Positions 1 through 8,747 of a stretch of 64,000 nucleotides of DNA are shown in pieces; the stretch's first letter is position 1; every line of letters starts with the position of its first letter. A program made the translations under genes and the position numbers. This DNA comes from Oligoflexia bacterium (GTDB taxonomy: Bacteria > Bdellovibrionota > Bdellovibrionia > Bdellovibrionales > Bdellovibrionaceae), in NCBI GenBank assembly GCA_016861345.1, contig BOLD01000014.1:1-64000 (forward strand), written 5' to 3'. The notes under the pieces were generated by a model, which worked only from the letters and a program-made list of their open reading frames with translations, was not told where the DNA came from and made no database searches.

Positions 1-12
1 CTTGATGGGCAT
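1..12 (-). CDS. 5' end of a gene running out of the window
   Basis: On the minus strand an ATG at 12-10 begins M-P-I-K and leaves the window. An AGGAG Shine-Dalgarno lies at 24-20 with 7-nt spacing, which is the only reason to call a start here. Four codons say nothing about the product. It lies outside the 21-bp repeat at 174, so it would belong to the chromosome next to the integrated element. Confidence 0.3.
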
Positions 13-173
13 GGTTGGTCTCCTGTCATTTAAAATGTCGTGTGGTAACAACATGTTAAACACAGATTCCAACCCATGCTTCTTATCTCTTTGACGCTCT
101 ATCTCCCACCATCAACCGTGGAGAACCCAATCTTTTCAGGTACTTAGCAAAATCACCAAGTTTACAACCCCGA

Positions 174-194
174 TTTAGTGTCCACTGGTGACCA
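174..194. repeat. Putative attL core of the 12-kb element
   Basis: A 21-bp sequence (TTTAGTGTCCACTGG followed by TGACCA) recurs exactly at 12,197-12,217 in the same orientation. It lies 13 bp past the stop codon of the tyrosine recombinase, where an attachment site is expected. It contains the interrupted palindrome TGGT-G-ACCA. Similarity continues weakly on the right (aattcccc versus caaatcccc) and stops on the left. Confidence 0.8.
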
Positions 195-207
195 AATTCC
201 CCAAAAC

Positions 208-1260
208 TCACTCTGAACGCTTAATAAAACGTCTGACAACATCTCTTCGTTCATTCAAAGTTTCGAGCATTGAACGCGTATCTTCGATCTTTAAATGCAA
301 ATATTTTTCTGTCGTCTTTAAGTTCGAATGCCCTGCAAGCTGACGTACCTTCTCAAGACTCACATCGCTTTGAACAAGCTCTGTAAGGATCGTATGTCTC
401 ATGCCGTGAAGACCCAGTCCATCGCAGCCCATTCTATGCACCACTCGGTGAACCGCAGTGGACACATGATTTGGCTGAAAGGGCAAATTCTCTTCAGTTA
501 AGAACACATGATTGGTTGGCTTTGAAAGAAAAGGTCTTTTCTTTTTCATTTCTAAAAACCACTCTCGCATGGATACCGTCATTGGGATTTTTCGATCTCT
601 GGATGTTCCGCCTTTGATTGAATGGATGCTAATTGCATTTTTATCAAAGTCGACATCCTTCCACCGAAGGTTAACCGCTTCGCCCCGTCTGACACCTGTT
701 TCATAAATAAAAAACACGATGTCCTTTAACCATTCAGGCGCTACTTGAAAAAACTTAACCACATCTTCTTTTGTCCAAAGTCGCTTTGGATTTGATTCTG
801 TTTTTAAATTTTTAAGTCGCCTTGTCGGTATGGACTTGATTAAGTTCCAGTCTTCGCACTTTCTAAAAAAGTGCCTGATGACGTTAAAGTGACGATTAAC
901 AGATGCCGCCTTGTACTCTCGGCGTTTTTTAAGCTGGTAAGCTTCTAAATCCATCAAGGTGATTTCATTAACAAGCTTGTCTTCAAAGAACTTTAAAAAG
1001 CTTTTAAGTGCTTGTTCATCTATCTCGCCAGTTCGTGGTGCTTTGGTGGGGCTTACTTGACTTAGGTATTTTTCAACTGCCATCTCAAGGCTTACTTCAT
1101 TAATCTGATGATAATCAGTCATCCGATCAATTGGCCTCAGCAAAAGACTTCTTTTAAATTCTTCTGCCTCTGCCCTGGTTGCAAACGATGGACGTTTGCG
1201 AACTCCCGCGATGCGGTAATCCACAATCCATCGACCATCTAATTTCTTTACTTGTGCCAT
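208..1260 (-). CDS. int: Tyrosine recombinase (phage-type integrase)
   Basis: This 350-aa protein should catalyse integration and excision of the element whose left end it abuts. The N-terminal part (about 1-150) resembles an arm-binding and SAM-like core-binding domain. The catalytic domain shows the family residues in order: R191 in TGVRRGEAVNLRW, K216, H285 and R288 in LHGMRH, H311 in AGHSN and the nucleophile Y320 in TTEKYLHL, all intact. The ATG is preceded by AAAGGAA at good spacing. It is the last gene of a minus-strand run, 12 bp after the excisionase-like gene. The 21-bp repeat 13 bp beyond its stop supports an active or recently active element. Confidence 0.93.
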   Translation of the reverse strand: MAQVKKLDGRWIVDYRIAGVRKRPSFATRAEAEEFKRSLLLRPIDRMTDYHQINEVSLEMAVEKYLSQVSPTKAPRTGEIDEQALKSFLKFFEDKLVNEITLMDLEAYQLKKRREYKAASVNRHFNVIRHFFRKCEDWNLIKSIPTRRLKNLKTESNPKRLWTKEDVVKFFQVAPEWLKDIVFFIYETGVRRGEAVNLRWKDVDFDKNAISIHSIKGGTSRDRKIPMTVSMREWFLEMKKKRPFLSKPTNHVFLTEENLPFQPNHVSTAVHRVVHRMGCDGLGLHGMRHTILTELVQSDVSLEKVRQLAGHSNLKTTEKYLHLKIEDTRSMLETLNERRDVVRRFIKRSE

Positions 1261-1272
1261 AGAAATTCCTTT

Positions 1273-1491
1273 CTACGACCCGCTTTTCCGCACATATTGA
1301 GTTTTCAAAGAACCCGACCCTGTGGTCAAAGCTAGTTCTACCTCACTTGCCCGGAACCGCAAATATTTTCCGATCCGCTTACAAGGAATCGTGTGCTTTC
1401 CCACCTGTTCATAGACCCAAGACTTCTTAACTCGTAAGTATTGAGCGATTTCCTCTACTGTCATTAAAGGATCAAGATTCGCCTGTCTCAT
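1273..1491 (-). CDS. Excisionase-like helix-turn-helix protein
   Basis: A 72-aa protein with the compact winged-helix fold typical of AlpA/Xis and MerR-like helix_turn_helix_17 proteins. The core is MTVEEIAQYLRVKKSWVYEQ followed by IPCKRIGKYLRFRASEVE, that is, the recognition helix and the wing ending in an RFR.SEVE motif. Such proteins bend attachment-site DNA and direct the neighbouring integrase toward excision. An upstream ATG at 1503 exists, but its own codons form a GGAGG Shine-Dalgarno for the ATG at 1491, so 1491 is preferred. Immediately upstream is a long structured inverted repeat (1526-1631). Confidence 0.8.
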   Translation of the reverse strand: MRQANLDPLMTVEEIAQYLRVKKSWVYEQVGKHTIPCKRIGKYLRFRASEVELALTTGSGSLKTQYVRKSGS

Positions 1492-1525
1492 AATTTCCTC
1501 CATATATTTAAGTATTTAAAAATAA

Positions 1526-1631
1526 CCCCCTGCGACTGTGTGCAGAGACTGTTTCGTTGCCACTTTCCCAAAACTTTGTGGTGGGAGAGTGGCAACGAAC
1601 CGCAGGAAGGCTCAATCGCAGACGCAGGGGG
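1526..1631. other. Two-tier long inverted repeat (structured RNA, oriT or termination candidate)
   Basis: The outer arms CCCCCTGCG (1526-1534) and CGCAGGGGG (1623-1631) are perfect complements. The inner arms TTCGTTGCCACTTTCCC (1553-1569) and 1583-1599 pair at 16 of 17 positions with a 13-nt loop. The structure fills most of the 178-bp gap between the relaxation-protein and excisionase-like genes. There is no T tract after either arm, so a plain intrinsic terminator is unlikely. A cis site for mobilisation or recombination, or a structured RNA in the leader of xis-int, are the options I see. Confidence 0.6.
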
Positions 1632-1669
1632 AATAAATTTGGCAGTATTTTCAATGAGTAACATCAATT

Positions 1670-2494
1670 TCACTGTGGAACCCCAAGAGAATCTTGAGTG
1701 GACTTGGCTCCATCCATATTATTTGATTGTTCTTTTGCTTCCAGATTCCGAAGCTTATTAATGTATTTGCTAAACTGAATTTTGTAGTCACCAAATTCAA
1801 TTTCAAAGTTTACTGGGTCTGCAATCATATCAATCAACTTACAAAACCCAATAGGCTTATCATCAATAGGAAATAGTCTTCTATTGATGGCCTTTTCAAG
1901 ATTCACTTTTACCGAATTATGGTTATAGGCAATAAGGATAAGGCTTATATTGTCTGCATCCTTATACGCCGAAATAAAATCTAAATATTTACTTTCAGTC
2001 TTTCTTGTACGCTCAATTTCAAGAACCCCGGTTAACTTTTCTGACAATCCAGAGATCGAAAACAGCAGATCAGGAAGTTTATAGTTGGCAGATCCAAAGA
2101 TACTTTTTAAGTCATCTGAAGGTTTAGCTCTAAGACTTCTATCTCCTTGCCAATCAGAATTAATAATACCGACCTTTTGATTCGAGAGTGCAAATTTTAA
2201 AGCTGCATCATCGTGATCAAATTGATTGGGGTATGCAGCCGACACGGGCTCTATACCATAATTTGCAAGAATTCGTTTACCACGTTTTGAAAGTTTGTAG
2301 GTGTCTTCGCCATAGAAAGTACTTTTATAAGAATCTAAAAGTCCACTTTCGATAAGCCTTCCCCAGTTTTTATATTTGCTACTGACTGAAGCTGAAGAAA
2401 GATAATCGAAAAAGAATGCTTTTCGAATGTAGCCACTTTTAGCAACAAAGTTTAAAGCTTCCTTTTGAAAGTCAGGCATTGTTTGATAATCCAT
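1670..2494 (-). CDS. Replication-relaxation (MobC-like) family protein
   Basis: A 274-aa protein with the two-part layout of the Replic_Relax family. The N-terminal winged helix (about 10-80) ends in YKLSKRGKRILANYGIEP. The C-terminal domain contains HDDAALKF, then KLPDLLF and GVLEIERTRKTESKYLDF, the P-D...E-I-E-R-T-x-K signature of this family. Members are found on plasmids and integrative elements and are thought to help open or mobilise DNA; the biochemistry is poorly defined. It starts 2 bp after the two-TM gene, so the two are probably translated together. Assignment is by motif recognition only. Confidence 0.65.
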   Translation of the reverse strand: MDYQTMPDFQKEALNFVAKSGYIRKAFFFDYLSSASVSSKYKNWGRLIESGLLDSYKSTFYGEDTYKLSKRGKRILANYGIEPVSAAYPNQFDHDDAALKFALSNQKVGIINSDWQGDRSLRAKPSDDLKSIFGSANYKLPDLLFSISGLSEKLTGVLEIERTRKTESKYLDFISAYKDADNISLILIAYNHNSVKVNLEKAINRRLFPIDDKPIGFCKLIDMIADPVNFEIEFGDYKIQFSKYINKLRNLEAKEQSNNMDGAKSTQDSLGVPQ

Positions 2495-2496
2495 TG

Positions 2497-2883
2497 TTAT
2501 GTCTCCTTGGCCGCTCGGGCCGCTAATGATAGTTTTTTGGGTCTTGGTATTTCTACTGGTTTGACTGCTGGTGCGACGTCTATCTGCTTTTGAAGCATCG
2601 CCTGTGTTCGCTTTGCCTCAATTAACTGCCTTGTATTTTCTGCTTGTAGAGCTATGAACTTTCTAGTCTCCTCCTGTTTTTCTAAGAATCTAGAATAAAG
2701 CCATAGACCGACTACGACTGCAGCAATCACAGATACAGTAATCATAACCATAAAGATCTCAGATTTGTGACCTTCATAAAATTTCTGAGCATAGTTTATT
2801 GCTTTCGTAATGAGATTGCTTACGAAAACAATTACAGCTAGCCCTAAAATTACAGCAACAAATTGATCATTGTTGTTATTCAT
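2497..2883 (-). CDS. Small two-TM membrane protein with coiled-coil tail
   Basis: A 128-aa protein I do not recognise. Two hydrophobic helices are visible (about 10-32 and 44-66), followed by a charged Q/E/R-rich stretch that should form a coiled coil (LEKQEETRKFIALQAEN onward) and a basic Pro-containing tail. The topology suggests an inner-membrane anchor with a cytoplasmic tail. I chose the ATG at 2883 because AGGAG sits 6 nt upstream; a longer frame begins at 2955 without support. The ATG lies inside the last codons of the preceding small ORF (stop ends at 2876), so translation is probably coupled. It could be a mobilisation accessory or an immunity or exclusion protein; nothing here decides. 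Confidence 0.6.
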   Translation of the reverse strand: MNNNNDQFVAVILGLAVIVFVSNLITKAINYAQKFYEGHKSEIFMVMITVSVIAAVVVGLWLYSRFLEKQEETRKFIALQAENTRQLIEAKRTQAMLQKQIDVAPAVKPVEIPRPKKLSLAARAAKET

Positions 2884-3124
2884 AATTTCTCCTTTCGCAT
2901 CCACAAGCGACGAATTGCATAGATTTGCACGAGAATTCAAATAAATATTTTCCACCTTGAGATCTCAAAATCCGAATTTTGTCCCTATAGGTCCCCGCAT
3001 GACCCCCTAGGACCCTTCGTGACCCCAAGCTGGGGACAAAAAATATTTTCAACTTCAACATTGCGCACCAGGAATTAATCCGAAATTTTCTGCGATAATA
3101 TTCTACTAAAGATTCGCTATTCAT
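2876..3124 (-). CDS. Small ORF, second copy of a duplicated coupled module
   Basis: An 82-aa frame beginning MNSESLVEYYRRKFR with an AGGGAGA Shine-Dalgarno. It overlaps the upstream small ORF by 8 nt and the downstream two-TM gene by 8 nt. Its last 14 residues (MQFVACGCERRNYE) nearly repeat the C-terminus of the upstream small ORF (MQFVACKCKGRNNE), because the DNA carrying each next gene's start signal is duplicated. A middle stretch (KFRI...KLKIFF) also resembles the neighbour. It may be a real small Cys-containing protein or a decaying copy whose C-terminus only transmits ribosomes to the next gene. No family recognised. Confidence 0.35.
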   Translation of the reverse strand: MNSESLVEYYRRKFRINSWCAMLKLKIFFVPSLGSRRVLGGHAGTYRDKIRILRSQGGKYLFEFSCKSMQFVACGCERRNYE

Positions 3125-3161
3125 TATTTCTCCCTTTGCACTTACAAGCGACGAATTGCAT
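2881..3161 (-). repeat. Duplicated ~40-bp start-signal module
   Basis: 2881-2920 and 3122-3161 are about 80% identical and each contains the ATG and Shine-Dalgarno of the next gene plus the invariant core ACAAGCGACGAATTGCAT. The surrounding 240-286 bp are more weakly similar (for instance the AAAATATTTTC blocks near 3040 and 3267), so an older tandem duplication is likely. Confidence 0.6.
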
Positions 3162-3407
3162 GTCTTGTGTAAGAAAGGCAAATGAGAAATTTCGACTCTG
3201 ACTTCTGAAAAACACAGAAAGTGTTACTGGGCGTAACAGCACGTTACTAAACATAACTACAGTGCTGAAAAATATTTTCGAGGTCGACATTGTGTGTAAG
3301 AATTTGAGCCGGAAATTTATAGGAAAATATTCCGTTATGGCGCCTTGGACATTGTGATGGAAATTAATTGTAACATTCGAGAAAGAATTCTTCTGTTTTA
3401 TTTTCAT
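3117..3407 (-). CDS. Small ORF, first copy of the duplicated coupled module
   Basis: A 96-aa frame starting MKIKQKNSFSNVTINF after a purine-rich GGGGGAA. The central part (NFRLKFLHTMSTSKIFF) aligns loosely with KFRINSWCAMLKLKIFF of the next ORF, and the C-terminal MQFVAC motif is shared. The stop overlaps the ATG of the next ORF by 8 nt. It appears to head the minus-strand run toward the integrase. No family recognised, and it may be non-coding. Confidence 0.3.
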   Translation of the reverse strand: MKIKQKNSFSNVTINFHHNVQGAITEYFPINFRLKFLHTMSTSKIFFSTVVMFSNVLLRPVTLSVFFRSQSRNFSFAFLTQDMQFVACKCKGRNNE

Positions 3408-3490
3408 TATTCCCCCTGAAAATTCGCAGGCAGTAATAAATGAGTTTTATATTTTTTCACAAATAGATTTTTTTGAGTGATGTCCAATCA

Positions 3491-3550
3491 ATCTAAGTAA
3501 ATCGCAATCGATCTAACTAAATCTAAATTGACCTAAGTCGATTTTTTTTC
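3491..3550. repeat. Iteron-like 20-bp repeats
   Basis: ATCTAAGTAAATCGCAATCG (3491-3510) is followed immediately by ATCTAACTAAATCTAAATTG (3511-3530) and then by ACCTAAGTCGAT, a strict 20-bp phase of 2.5 copies followed by an 8-T run. They lie in the 288-bp AT-rich gap between the NACHT stop (3696) and the small ORFs, which otherwise shows nothing. An operator array or a replication-initiator (iteron) site are both possible. Confidence 0.5.
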
Positions 3551-3695
3551 ACTATTTTTGTTTTTGTGGCGCGGGGTACCTAGAGGAGATATGCGATTTT
3601 TGCTTTGCTGCAAATGAAACATTTATTTCAATCTCGTGATTGGATTAGAAATAGTTCTATATTCGAAAAGTGTTTTAAAATTCATAGTCTGTAGT

Positions 3696-6600
3696 TTAAT
3701 TTACAAGTAATTCGCAAAAGTTAAAGTAGCGCCTAAAGAGCTTTAAACACATTTCACGATCATCATTAACACCGAATGATTTGATCAAATTTGAAAAGCC
3801 TCCATGGCCTGTACTATCCTTGAGATAGTTGAAAATCTCGGAGCGGGCCGATGGACTTTTGAGGGCTGCCCCTAATCCAAAGTGCATGTAGCGGGAATTC
3901 GTTGTCATAAAGTCGGTATGTGGGAAGCTATTCTTCGACAAATACCAAGTAAGGGGCTTGAGATCACCAAGTTGGGTAAAAACATGGTCTACAATTGCGT
4001 CCCAACTCTCTTTGTTCTTTAATACGATGCGATTCTCGTATTCATTTAGCATCTGAAATAGTTTCTCAATTTCCTCCCGAGACTTAGAAGATTTGATCTT
4101 ATCAACAAAGTCATTTTCCGCAAACAATGCTTTCTTCTCTACTTCTTCCTCTTTGACCTCAAACGCAGGTTCAAGACCTCTCAGAACGCAGAGTGCGTTC
4201 ATTCGCCTTTTCTCTTCATCATCTCGTAAGAATGCGAACTCAACCTTCATTCCCGCCTCTACAACCGATTGAGCTTTAGTGAACGCCTCATCTCGAACAT
4301 TATTTGGGTAGAGCGAGCTTTCGGCAATTTCTAAATATACCTTCAGCTTTTCTCCAAAAACTTCACCGTCTCCATGCCGTCTTCGATACCTCTCAAAGTA
4401 AGACTCAATTTCCTCTATCGAAACGCCCACCGAAACCTTGCCAAGAAGTAATATTGTAATGGCGTCATTCCATGTGTTGTATGGATCATTTTCGAAAAGC
4501 AGATCACATAATGTTTCAGCAAGAACTACGTCGTGTTTCGCTACTAATCTGAGTAAATGATAGGGGCCATGAGACGTCCCCTTGCCGTCTGTAATATTAG
4601 CAACCCTGACCGTTAAGTTGAATAGTGCTTTTACGGTTTGCTCGAGAACTTCTCCATCAAGGTAATTGTGGTCCCAGAGTACTTCAAGAGCATCAACGAG
4701 AAGGTGACTGACAATGTGGTCCTTGCGGACACCATGCCTTAAGATGTCGTCGAGGATACCTTTCCTAAAGTATTTGGCAGCAGCTTCTGTATTTTGCTCT
4801 CCAAACAGAATCGATAGCTCAAAACATCGATCAATGTAGGATGGAAACTCACCGTCCCATTTCAACAACTCGTTTTCGAGAGGAACGAGGTAAGTAGAAC
4901 TAACGATACGGGCAAATGCAACTTCATTGCCCGCTTTGATTGGAAGCAGGGCAACTGTGGCAATAACTCCGTTTTCTTCGTCAAATAACGCATTTCTGCA
5001 AAGCTGAACGCTGGTGTCACTCTGAAAGCCCGCCGCAACTATTTTGCCAATTAGTCGCGAGGTATCTCTCCTGATTTGATTGTCACCTTTCCCATGGGAA
5101 GCCCGAATATATTTGAAGTAGTCTCTCAGTATCTCTTCGAGAGTGACTTCCTTCTTAAGTAGACCAATGAACGAGGAAAAGAGGGCTGCATAAAGAAGAT
5201 GGTCAATAAAAAAGTTATTCAATGTCCCGTTGAGAATTTCAGCGAAAGAATATTTTCCTCGGGTGTAACAAGTAATGCCATACGTGAAGGCATGACTCCT
5301 AAAGTGCCAATCTATTTTGCGGGTGTTTTTAATTTCTTCGTTCTGCAATTCAACCTGCTTAAGCTCGTCCTCTGTGAGAGCGATACCAAACAGTTTTTTG
5401 AGAAAGGCATACTCTAGACCAAAACTTCCAGCGCTGGAGTTTCTTCTTTCAGAGATTCGCTTCTTTATCTTCGATGCCAAGTCCAAACTCTGAAAAAGAT
5501 GTTGAATGAAATTTAATCTAACCAGGGTTCCGACAAGAATTAAGAACTCGCTGTCCTCTAGCTCGTCGAATATGCCGACGACTGCCACACTGCCTTTAGT
5601 TAGGAGCGCCTCAAAGAATGCTGAGACGATTCTCTCTTTGGCAGAGAGCTCATAAGGCAAGCTCCTATGATCAGAGAGGCTTTTGACATTTGGACGGATA
5701 AGTTCCTCGAGAATTTTTTTTGGATCTAGTTTGTCTTGAAAAAGTCGAAGATAAACCCAATCCTCGATTTTGCTCCAGAAAGGATCATTCGGCTGTTGAT
5801 GTTCTTCGAAGCTTTCGTCGAATTTATACGCTTTAAAAAGGCTCAGTGCATCTGCAAGATTTTGCCTTATCGTCTTTGCCGCGTTGGTTTTTCCGGACTC
5901 ATGGAACAGACGACAAAGAGTAATGGCGTCGCTTAATCCCTTTCCTCGAATTGAGAGCAATCGCTGTTCAAGCTGATAGTCTTTCTTTTCGGAATTCCAC
6001 TTCTTTAAGTCTGACTCTAGTGCCGCCAGATCGATCGCAATCTTCGCACCGAGATTCAATTGTTCGTCAGACATCAACTCCATGAATACTCGATTTGGTA
6101 AAGCTGAAAGAGCTTGTGGAAACTGATTTGAGTTCTGGTAATAGGCATCATCCACTCCAAACCCAGAATGTTTCCCAAGATAGACATCGATTAAATTGAG
6201 CTCGGTTACTCCAACGATGTCATGGTTGGATTCATAGGATGACCGGAGGTAGGGCAAAAATAGCTTTTCAAGAAGATCTTGGTTGGCGAGGACGTCCCAT
6301 TGCCTAAGTGCAGAGCAATTTTTTTCATATTCTTGTTTCAAATGTTGGACAAAAAAGAATTCTTGGTACCGACGATGTTGGTACACATATGAGGGCTCGG
6401 AAGGCGTGCTGGATCCGTGATTATCGAAGAACACTGTGGCTAAGTAAGAAATTATCTCATTTACGTCACTGTAGTTCAGACGACGGTATTTGTTTAAGAG
6501 AAGCGACTGGAGATCCTTAAGTGGAAATCTAAATTGATACTTTTTCTGAAAGAAAGCTGCAATCTCTCGATTAATCAAATTCAACTCAAAACCCTTTGGA

Positions 6601-7871
6601 TCGGGAAGATTTAAGTTAACCAGATTACGTTTGTGATGAGGCAAGTTGAGCAAGAGTGAGCTTTTTCGTTCTAAAAGTTCGAGAACGGATCCATTATCTC
6701 GCAAATCTAGTATTGTGTCCCAAAGTAGCCGCACAAAAAGAACATCCCGAATCTCTTCGAGAAGAAGAGGATTTGCTATTTTGAGATTATTGAGTTTGTT
6801 CTCCTTAGCCTTGTCACCCTTGCTTACAAAATACTGATCGACTTGGGCTTCCTGTAGATCGCCAATACGGTATTCAACAATGTTTGGAAAATGGAGTTTT
6901 GCCTTTGTGCGATTGTGATTTCCCAATCTGCATGTCATTACTATTTTTTGAGTTGTATTTGCCCGAGATAGCTCTTGTATGTAGCAAAGTGTATACTCCG
7001 CGGTCTCTTCAGAGAGTTCATCCAGCCCATCAAACAGATACACGAAATTCAATGATTGACCGTTCAGAACACTTTCTGACTTCCTTGCAGCAATTAAGCT
7101 TTCAAGTGTTTGCCCAACACAGTTACGCAGGTTAACCAACATCGGAAATGCACCTTGGGAAACCAAGGCTGACAGCATCTTGTTAGCCGTACTTTCTCTA
7201 GTGCAGGCTAGATCTGAAAATAGGCGATGAATATGAACACTTTTGCCTGATCCAGGGCTACCAACTAATAAATGGACTCTCTCCGTTGCTCCTAAAACTG
7301 TTGCCTTAAGATCGGCGACTTGATTGGATCCCTGGTGCACTTCTAATGCGATATACTCCTTGGAAGCAAGTAGAGTCAGGGTTTCCTTGTTCGTGCTGTT
7401 TTCGATGAATTTTAAAACGTCACTAACGCCAAAATAGAATTGTGCTAGGTCGAGATTAGATGCCTTGCTCAATAGAGTTTTGAAATGAGACGGGACAACC
7501 CAATCAATGTCTATTCCAGCCTTTTTCGCGGTCTTTTCAATTTGAGCTCTAGCCTTCGACGCCTGCCCAAGAGGCCTATTTACATAAATGTGAATGCGAT
7601 GAAGGCGCCCCTTATAGGTTCGGATCGCTGTCTCAATTGAATCCTTAATTTGCTGATAGTCGATCTTGTTGTCAAAAAACTTAGATTGAAAGCCAACATA
7701 CTTTCTAGAAATCTTAACTGGCTCAGTTTCAAGCCCTGCCTGATTGAAATCAACTTTGACACCATCGCTCAACCTATATTTGCGGCAAAAGAGGTGATAG
7801 CAAAGATCTTCAAATGCCCCCGTGGCATCTTTATTACGAACACGAAATTGATTCCAGTCTATTGAAATCAT
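3696..7871 (-). CDS. NACHT NTPase with N-terminal nuclease-like domain (antiphage STAND candidate)
   Basis: This 1391-aa protein looks like a STAND/NACHT defence ATPase. Residues 1-135 resemble a PD-(D/E)xK nuclease of the Mrr/Cap4 type: FEDLCYHLF with E21, then GLETE with E48, and VGFQSKFF with Q62-x-K64. The NACHT module has Walker A GSPGSGKS at 204-211 and the typical acidic Walker B FVYLFDGLDEL at 276-286. The remaining ~900 residues are helical and repeat-like, the usual place of the sensor. By analogy with Avs and bNACHT proteins it should oligomerise after sensing an invader and cut DNA. It is the third gene of the AbiEi-AbiEii operon: its ATG overlaps the toxin stop as ATGA, so it is translationally coupled. 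The trigger cannot be told from sequence. Confidence 0.85.
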   Translation of the reverse strand: MISIDWNQFRVRNKDATGAFEDLCYHLFCRKYRLSDGVKVDFNQAGLETEPVKISRKYVGFQSKFFDNKIDYQQIKDSIETAIRTYKGRLHRIHIYVNRPLGQASKARAQIEKTAKKAGIDIDWVVPSHFKTLLSKASNLDLAQFYFGVSDVLKFIENSTNKETLTLLASKEYIALEVHQGSNQVADLKATVLGATERVHLLVGSPGSGKSVHIHRLFSDLACTRESTANKMLSALVSQGAFPMLVNLRNCVGQTLESLIAARKSESVLNGQSLNFVYLFDGLDELSEETAEYTLCYIQELSRANTTQKIVMTCRLGNHNRTKAKLHFPNIVEYRIGDLQEAQVDQYFVSKGDKAKENKLNNLKIANPLLLEEIRDVLFVRLLWDTILDLRDNGSVLELLERKSSLLLNLPHHKRNLVNLNLPDPKGFELNLINREIAAFFQKKYQFRFPLKDLQSLLLNKYRRLNYSDVNEIISYLATVFFDNHGSSTPSEPSYVYQHRRYQEFFFVQHLKQEYEKNCSALRQWDVLANQDLLEKLFLPYLRSSYESNHDIVGVTELNLIDVYLGKHSGFGVDDAYYQNSNQFPQALSALPNRVFMELMSDEQLNLGAKIAIDLAALESDLKKWNSEKKDYQLEQRLLSIRGKGLSDAITLCRLFHESGKTNAAKTIRQNLADALSLFKAYKFDESFEEHQQPNDPFWSKIEDWVYLRLFQDKLDPKKILEELIRPNVKSLSDHRSLPYELSAKERIVSAFFEALLTKGSVAVVGIFDELEDSEFLILVGTLVRLNFIQHLFQSLDLASKIKKRISERRNSSAGSFGLEYAFLKKLFGIALTEDELKQVELQNEEIKNTRKIDWHFRSHAFTYGITCYTRGKYSFAEILNGTLNNFFIDHLLYAALFSSFIGLLKKEVTLEEILRDYFKYIRASHGKGDNQIRRDTSRLIGKIVAAGFQSDTSVQLCRNALFDEENGVIATVALLPIKAGNEVAFARIVSSTYLVPLENELLKWDGEFPSYIDRCFELSILFGEQNTEAAAKYFRKGILDDILRHGVRKDHIVSHLLVDALEVLWDHNYLDGEVLEQTVKALFNLTVRVANITDGKGTSHGPYHLLRLVAKHDVVLAETLCDLLFENDPYNTWNDAITILLLGKVSVGVSIEEIESYFERYRRRHGDGEVFGEKLKVYLEIAESSLYPNNVRDEAFTKAQSVVEAGMKVEFAFLRDDEEKRRMNALCVLRGLEPAFEVKEEEVEKKALFAENDFVDKIKSSKSREEIEKLFQMLNEYENRIVLKNKESWDAIVDHVFTQLGDLKPLTWYLSKNSFPHTDFMTTNSRYMHFGLGAALKSPSARSEIFNYLKDSTGHGGFSNLIKSFGVNDDREMCLKLFRRYFNFCELLVN

Positions 7872-8746
7872 CTAGACCCCTCACTTAATTTAACTCCATC
7901 CAAATACTCCTGTAACACCCCAAACCCCACCTCAATACTAGTATCGATGCCACACTCCTCTGCCAAATCGGCATAGGGTGCAGCCCAAGATTTTGGTGGG
8001 GCTTCAACTTTTAAAGTTAATGGGTGAGTATTTCTTAGCTTAAAGGTTGTCTCTAGAGCTTTCATCAAGCGTTTCTGATCAAGGCCATCTTCAATAAGTA
8101 GATTCATATCAATCAAGTCTTTGACACGTGAATTTTCACGCCCGTCTTTTCGAGGCAAAGTATAAGCATGAAGCTTTTCTGCAAACTGCTGCTCTTTTGG
8201 AATGGCTGGCAATTTCTGCTGCTCAAAACCAGCAAATGACAAAATATCACTTGAATCAAGTTGATCCAGCGGATCACTCCACACATCACCCATTCCAACA
8301 TCTAAAAGAAATTTTTGAAAATCACGATCCGCAAGTTTTGCAGTAACATGGAAACGAGTTCCGCCTTCAGGGGCAGCATTTGAATCCTGAGTAGGCTCTG
8401 AAATTAAAAAGGAAAAGAAATCACCCAAGTCCAAAGCCGCTTGCTTAATTATTAGCTCACGAATGGCATGGTTTCGCTTACTTTCATCACTCGAAAACAG
8501 CTTTGCCTCTTTCAGTGCCAAATCAATATCTTTAGTCGTTCGAGCACTATCGGTTCGCAATTGCATTGCGTAACCGCCTTTTAATGCCCAAGGTGGTGAT
8601 TGCATCTTAAATAGCCTTACTAGCAAGCGGTCAAAAGCTACATCTCGGCGAAGGCGCTGAACATCAATGCCTTCTTTCTTAGAAAGATTAGCAATTCGAT
8701 CCTCAAGAGCTTTTCGAAGAGATTCTGCGTTTGTATACTTTTTCAC
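7868..8746 (-). CDS. abiEii: AbiEii/AbiGii-family nucleotidyltransferase toxin
   Basis: A 292-aa member of the type IV toxin family with a DNA-polymerase-beta-like nucleotidyltransferase core. ALKGGYAMQLRT (54-65) gives the conserved KGG, and TTKDIDLAL gives the metal-binding pair D73/D75. Known AbiEii toxins act by nucleotidyl transfer and cause reversible growth arrest during infection. The start is a GTG with AAGGAG upstream, inside the end of the antitoxin gene. The downstream NACHT gene overlaps by ATGA. Active-site residues look intact. Confidence 0.9.
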   Translation of the reverse strand: MKKYTNAESLRKALEDRIANLSKKEGIDVQRLRRDVAFDRLLVRLFKMQSPPWALKGGYAMQLRTDSARTTKDIDLALKEAKLFSSDESKRNHAIRELIIKQAALDLGDFFSFLISEPTQDSNAAPEGGTRFHVTAKLADRDFQKFLLDVGMGDVWSDPLDQLDSSDILSFAGFEQQKLPAIPKEQQFAEKLHAYTLPRKDGRENSRVKDLIDMNLLIEDGLDQKRLMKALETTFKLRNTHPLTLKVEAPPKSWAAPYADLAEECGIDTSIEVGFGVLQEYLDGVKLSEGSR

Positions 8747-8747
8747 T

